Source of the DNA: CAYGZC01 sp964354225
GTDB taxonomy: Bacteria; Bacteroidota; Ignavibacteria; UBA10030; SZUA-254
Direction: 5' to 3'
NCBI GenBank assembly: GCA_964354225.1
Contig: CAYGZC010000272.1
Coordinates: 1-9,874 of the forward strand
DNA length: 9,874 nucleotides
The notes under the pieces are model-generated. The model was given only the letters and a program-made list of their open reading frames with translations, did no database searches and was not told the origin of the DNA. Of the stretch, positions 7,337-9,874 are shown piece by piece (the first letter of the stretch is position 1; each line of letters opens with the position of its first letter). A program made the position numbers and the translations under genes.

Positions 7337-9447
7337 AAAATTTCTTCCAAAAATATTCATTATTGCTATTTATTTTCTTTACTGGAATAATCTTGCGACT
7401 CTGGTACATTAACTGGGGATTGCCGGAATTATATGAAGAGGCAACACCGCTTAGAATTGCATGGCAATTCTGGAACTGGGATAAACCGGGATTCGATTTT
7501 AATCCCCATTTCTTTAATTATCCTGCACTTACTTTTTATTTCCATTTTATAGGACAGTCGATTCATTATGTTGTTGGTTATCTAACCGGCATCTATTCGA
7601 ATCTGGATGCTTTCGGAGCATCGATAACATCTGTTGTCATTACTGCAAGACTTATCAATGTACTTTTCGATGCTGGTATTATCATTATAGTTTATTTTAT
7701 TGCAATAGAGGTCGCCGACAAACGAGTCGCCCTGATTACGGCGGTGCTTGTGGCAATCAATCCCTCGCACATTATGCATAGCCATCTCGTTATCGTTGAC
7801 AACACGTTAACATTCTTCAGCGCGCTGGCATTACTCTACATATATCGTTTGTATCGTGATCCTGCAATGAAATGGTATCTGCTTGCGGGAATTTTTATCG
7901 CGTTTGCCGCTGCATCAAAATACACAGGTGCGTTCCTTCTTCTTGTACTCATAGTGGCTCACCTATTGAGATACTCATCCTCTCAAAAGGTTATTCAATC
8001 ATTGAAGGAGCGACCATTTTTAATTTCTTTGGGTCTAACGATTTTGATATTCTTTGCTCTCAACCCATATATCATCCTTGACTGGGAAACATTCCAAAAA
8101 GATTTTTCTTTTGAACAGCATCACGTTTCATACGGACACCTCGGTGTCGTCGCATCCAAGAGTACTTTATTCTATTATTTAGGTGAGACAACCCCATCAG
8201 CTCTCGGGTGGATATTCTTTATCGTCATTTTTGCGACGATTGTCAATTTTATTCAACGGAAGGAAAGAAAAGATTTACTTCTCGTAATTTTTCCGTTAAT
8301 TTATGTTGCGATTGTTTCAACATGGGAGATGAGAGCCGAACGATACATCCTTCCAGTGTTTCCTATTCTTATACTCATCGGCTCGATTGGATTAGTTAGA
8401 TCTTGGGATTGGATCGTTGAATATTCTAATCGAAAACAGTTCCCGAACATTCTTAGCTCGAAGGTTAATCAAACTCTTATAATAGTTGGAGCCGTAGTAT
8501 TGATTGCATATCAATTGATAGCAACGGATTACAATTATCTTCAATCCATCGGGCTACCTGATACACGCACCATAACAAAAAACTGGATTCAGAAAAATGT
8601 TCCACCAGGTTCAATGATTGCCACAGGGCCTTATGGAGTTGATCTGAGTGATAGTACCTATTGGATGTTTTCGATACCATTTCTCGCATTTGAATCTGAA
8701 CGGGTTGCCCCTTTCTATGATACCCGATGGTACGAAGATTTTGATTACCTGATGGCATCTTCCTTTGATCATGATCGATACATACAGGAACCAAAAAAGT
8801 ATGCGGAATTTTTACCATATTATGACTCACTCCGAACAAGATGGAAATTAGCTTTTGAAGTTAAACCGTCAAATTTCCAGAATGGTCCAACGCTCTGGAT
8901 TTATAGATATCCTGATCCATTACGTAAGTTCAGATTCGAGGCATCACTCTTTAAACGATTAAGCAATCATCCGGAAAGTTCGAGAATAAGCAACTTTTTG
9001 AAAGGGCTCAATACTGTTGAAATCCGAAAAGGAAAACTCGAGAAAGCAGAACAGCTTTTACGCGAAATACTGACAGTTGAGATTGAGAATGTTTTAGCGC
9101 GCAACCAGTATTCACAGGTTCTATACAATCTTGGGAAATACGAAGCAACTCTCCAGCAATTAGAATTATCGTTAAAGTATAATCAAAACCAGCCGAAAGT
9201 ATTAGCGTTAGCTGGGAGTGCGCTGATACGATTAAATAAACCGGATGTAGCTGCAGGTGTTTTGAATAAAGCAATTTCAATGGATGCAAAATTGGAATCA
9301 CCATATTTGGAATTAATCCAATTGTATACTTCTCAAAACCAAAAACTGAAACTCCTCGATATCTTAAAGCGATATTATCCGATACTTCCATCTGGGAGCG
9401 AACAAGCAAAAGAGATACGAGAGCGTATTCAACAGCTCAGAAAGTAA
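7333..9447 (+). CDS. GT39/PMT-type membrane glycosyltransferase with C-terminal TPR repeats (copy 2)
   Basis: 704 residues, clearly paralogous to the preceding gene along its whole length. The shared blocks include INWGLPELYEEATPLRIAW (E35, E36), GFDFNPHFFNY, KWYLLAGIF with ASKYTGA, ALNPYIIL, SYGHLGVVAS, AERYILPVFPI and LPDTRTITKNWI. It lacks the roughly 20-residue charged N-terminal extension of copy 1 and begins almost directly with the first membrane helix. The final 150 residues (about 555-690) contain about four degenerate TPR units, such as GKLEKAEQLLREIL and GKYEATLQQLELSL. The ATGA overlap implies coupled translation. The two enzymes may act in sequence on one glycan, form a heterodimer as eukaryotic PMTs do, or differ in acceptor; the sequence does not decide. 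No other glycan gene lies in the window to show the pathway. Confidence 0.85.
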   Translation: MKNFFQKYSLLLFIFFTGIILRLWYINWGLPELYEEATPLRIAWQFWNWDKPGFDFNPHFFNYPALTFYFHFIGQSIHYVVGYLTGIYSNLDAFGASITSVVITARLINVLFDAGIIIIVYFIAIEVADKRVALITAVLVAINPSHIMHSHLVIVDNTLTFFSALALLYIYRLYRDPAMKWYLLAGIFIAFAAASKYTGAFLLLVLIVAHLLRYSSSQKVIQSLKERPFLISLGLTILIFFALNPYIILDWETFQKDFSFEQHHVSYGHLGVVASKSTLFYYLGETTPSALGWIFFIVIFATIVNFIQRKERKDLLLVIFPLIYVAIVSTWEMRAERYILPVFPILILIGSIGLVRSWDWIVEYSNRKQFPNILSSKVNQTLIIVGAVVLIAYQLIATDYNYLQSIGLPDTRTITKNWIQKNVPPGSMIATGPYGVDLSDSTYWMFSIPFLAFESERVAPFYDTRWYEDFDYLMASSFDHDRYIQEPKKYAEFLPYYDSLRTRWKLAFEVKPSNFQNGPTLWIYRYPDPLRKFRFEASLFKRLSNHPESSRISNFLKGLNTVEIRKGKLEKAEQLLREILTVEIENVLARNQYSQVLYNLGKYEATLQQLELSLKYNQNQPKVLALAGSALIRLNKPDVAAGVLNKAISMDAKLESPYLELIQLYTSQNQKLKLLDILKRYYPILPSGSEQAKEIRERIQQLRK

Positions 9448-9501
9448 AATAATAGGAAAACTTTTTTGCCTAATTCGAGCTTGTCGTTAGGGTTGAACTG
9501 A

Positions 9502-9518
9502 TCCCGCTTTTAGCGGGA
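9502..9518. repeat. 6-bp GC palindrome after the glycosyltransferase operon
   Basis: TCCCGC (9502-9507) and GCGGGA (9513-9518) close a TTTTA loop, 55 bases after the stop. No T-run follows on either strand, so I do not call it a terminator. It resembles the other short GC palindromes beside the tRNA genes and leads directly into the 16-bp direct repeat at 9519. Confidence 0.5.
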
Positions 9519-9597
9519 CGGTTTATCCCGATAACTTTTCGATTCATTAGAGCTGAAGGTGGGAGTTGAACCCACGACCTGCGGTTTATCCCGATAA
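9519..9597. repeat. 16-bp exact direct repeat flanking the 3' half of the broken tRNA-Thr
   Basis: CGGTTTATCCCGATAA occurs at 9519-9534 and again at 9582-9597, 63 bases apart. In the second copy the first half (CGGTTTA) is the tRNA anticodon-arm sequence and the second half (TCCCGATAA) is the edge element. The first copy lies outside the tRNA and has the same junction, suggesting duplication or slippage after the junction formed. Confidence 0.7.
9551..9588 (-). pseudogene. 3' half of a broken tRNA-Thr-like gene
   Basis: On the minus strand: TAAACCGC (3' side of an anticodon arm), AGGTC, T arm GTGGG-TTCAACT-CCCAC, acceptor CTTCAGC and discriminator T. The acceptor strand is a perfect complement of GCTGAAG in the 5' half at 9711-9736, but not of the intact tRNA-Thr between them. 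So the two halves belong to one former gene. The anticodon-arm bases match those of the intact tRNA-Thr(CGT). No CCA is encoded. Confidence 0.75.
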
Positions 9598-9710
9598 TTT
9601 CTTCCCAGAGAGCTGGCGATCGGACTTGAACCGATATCCTGCGGTTTACGAAACCGCTGCTCCACCATTGAGCTACGCCAGCATATATTCATCCAAAGAA
9701 GTTATCGGGA
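9589..9710. repeat. Inverted repeats bracketing the intact tRNA-Thr
   Basis: TCCCGATAATTTCTT (9589-9603) and the reverse complement of 9696-9710 (TCCCGATAACTTCTT) match at 14 of 15 bases. They form the inner edges of the two tRNA halves and enclose the intact tRNA-Thr(CGT), making a unit of about 122 bp with terminal inverted repeats. A third copy of the motif, TCCCGATAACTTTTC, is at 9526-9540. Confidence 0.65.
9611..9682 (-). tRNA. tRNA-Thr(CGT)
   Basis: 72 bases, all stems paired: acceptor GCTGGCG / CGCCAGC, D stem GCTC / GAGC, anticodon arm GCGGT-TTCGTAA-ACCGC with anticodon CGT (reads ACG), T arm ATCGG-TTCAAGT-CCGAT, discriminator T. CCA is not encoded. It lies wholly between the two halves of another Thr-like tRNA. 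Confidence 0.95.
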
Positions 9711-9736
9711 CTGCTCTACCACTGAGCTACTTCAGC
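9711..9736 (-). pseudogene. 5' half of a broken tRNA-Thr-like gene
   Basis: On the minus strand: GCTGAAG acceptor, TA, D arm GCTC-AGTGGTA-GAGC, then AG, after which the sequence turns into TCCCGATAAC. The 5' strand of the anticodon stem and the anticodon itself are missing. The acceptor complements the 3' half at 9552-9558 exactly. Confidence 0.75.
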
Positions 9737-9794
9737 AGAAAATTAGTCTTGAACTTTATCAAAGCCCATTGAATTTACAAATATTTATCTAAAA

Positions 9795-9824
9795 TAAAAA
9801 ACCCTGCTGAGTACCACAGCAGGG
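9795..9824 (-). terminator. Strong intrinsic terminator, minus strand
   Basis: CCCTGCTG (9802-9809) pairs with CAGCAGGG (9817-9824) across a 7-base loop. On the minus strand the stem is followed at once by TTTTTT and then ATTTT. The + strand has no T-run after it, so it ends a leftward transcript entering from the right edge and isolates the tRNA-Thr cluster from it. Confidence 0.8.
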
Positions 9825-9834
9825 CGATCGATTA

Positions 9835-9873
9835 CTAATCCACCTTCAATAGGTTGGGAATATTGGAAGATGT
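9835..9873 (-). CDS. Possible C-terminal end of a gene entering from the right (12 codons)
   Basis: One minus-strand frame reads TSSNIPNLLKVD and then stops (TAG, 9835-9837) ten bases before the terminator stem at 9795-9824. The stop placement just before a strong terminator is the only support. Another minus-strand frame runs on through the terminator and is less likely. No function can be assigned from 12 residues. Confidence 0.35.
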   Translation of the reverse strand, partial: TSSNIPNLLKVD

Positions 9874-9874
9874 T

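Noticed and set aside
8477..9409. Minus-strand open frames of 120 and 133 codons within the second glycosyltransferase gene
   Set aside because: They are antisense to a well-supported gene, have no family features and no start signals; the + strand protein explains the region.
9502..9518. Terminator for the glycosyltransferase operon
   Set aside because: The hairpin is not followed by a T-run on either strand.
9589..9710. A tRNA intron (group I or bulge-helix-bulge type) containing a tRNA
   Set aside because: The segment is too short for a group I intron, shows no core motifs, and part of the outer tRNA's anticodon stem is missing, so clean splicing would not restore a tRNA.
9510..9772. Short open frames over the tRNA-Thr cluster on both strands (60 and 68 codons)
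   Set aside because: They translate tRNA sequence and its reverse complement (for example WRSSMVEQR), a well-known annotation artefact.

Overview
The window is about 9.9 kb of A+T-rich bacterial chromosome from an organism I cannot name. Three things hint at the Bacteroidota/Ignavibacteriota (FCB) side of the tree: coding starts without clear Shine-Dalgarno sequences, a TAnnTTTG-like promoter element, and many short GC-rich palindromes between genes. This placement is an inference with low confidence.

Left block (1-4464, + strand): a two-gene operon with an ATGA stop/start overlap. The first gene enters from outside the window and encodes an Eco57I-like (type IIG family) adenine-N6 DNA methyltransferase with a C-terminal target-recognition half. 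The second encodes a 675-residue protein of unknown family whose C-terminal part carries an R-x4-H motif in a helical setting typical of HEPN RNases. Together they look like a restriction or phage-defence operon with a possible RNase partner.

Middle block (4465-5128): no protein gene. It holds a probable terminator, strong palindromes, and an intact tRNA-Ser(CGA) on the minus strand. The tRNA lies between a 3' part and a 5' part of a second, broken tRNA-Ser. The broken copy has short palindromic insertions in its T loop, its anticodon loop and its D loop.

Right coding block (5129-9447, + strand): two tandem paralogous membrane glycosyltransferases of the GT39/PMT type (GT-C fold), again joined by an ATGA overlap. 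Each has a C-terminal TPR region. They probably move sugar from a polyprenyl-phosphate carrier onto an extracytoplasmic acceptor.

Right edge (9448-9874): no confident protein gene. An intact tRNA-Thr(CGT) on the minus strand lies between the 3' and 5' halves of another tRNA-Thr-like gene. The inner edges of the two halves carry a 15-bp inverted repeat beginning TCCCGATAA. The very end holds a good minus-strand terminator and perhaps the last 12 codons of a gene entering from the right.

The most unusual signal is that both tRNA loci share one layout: 3' half, intact tRNA of the same amino-acid identity, 5' half, with short palindromic elements inside or at the edges of the broken copy.
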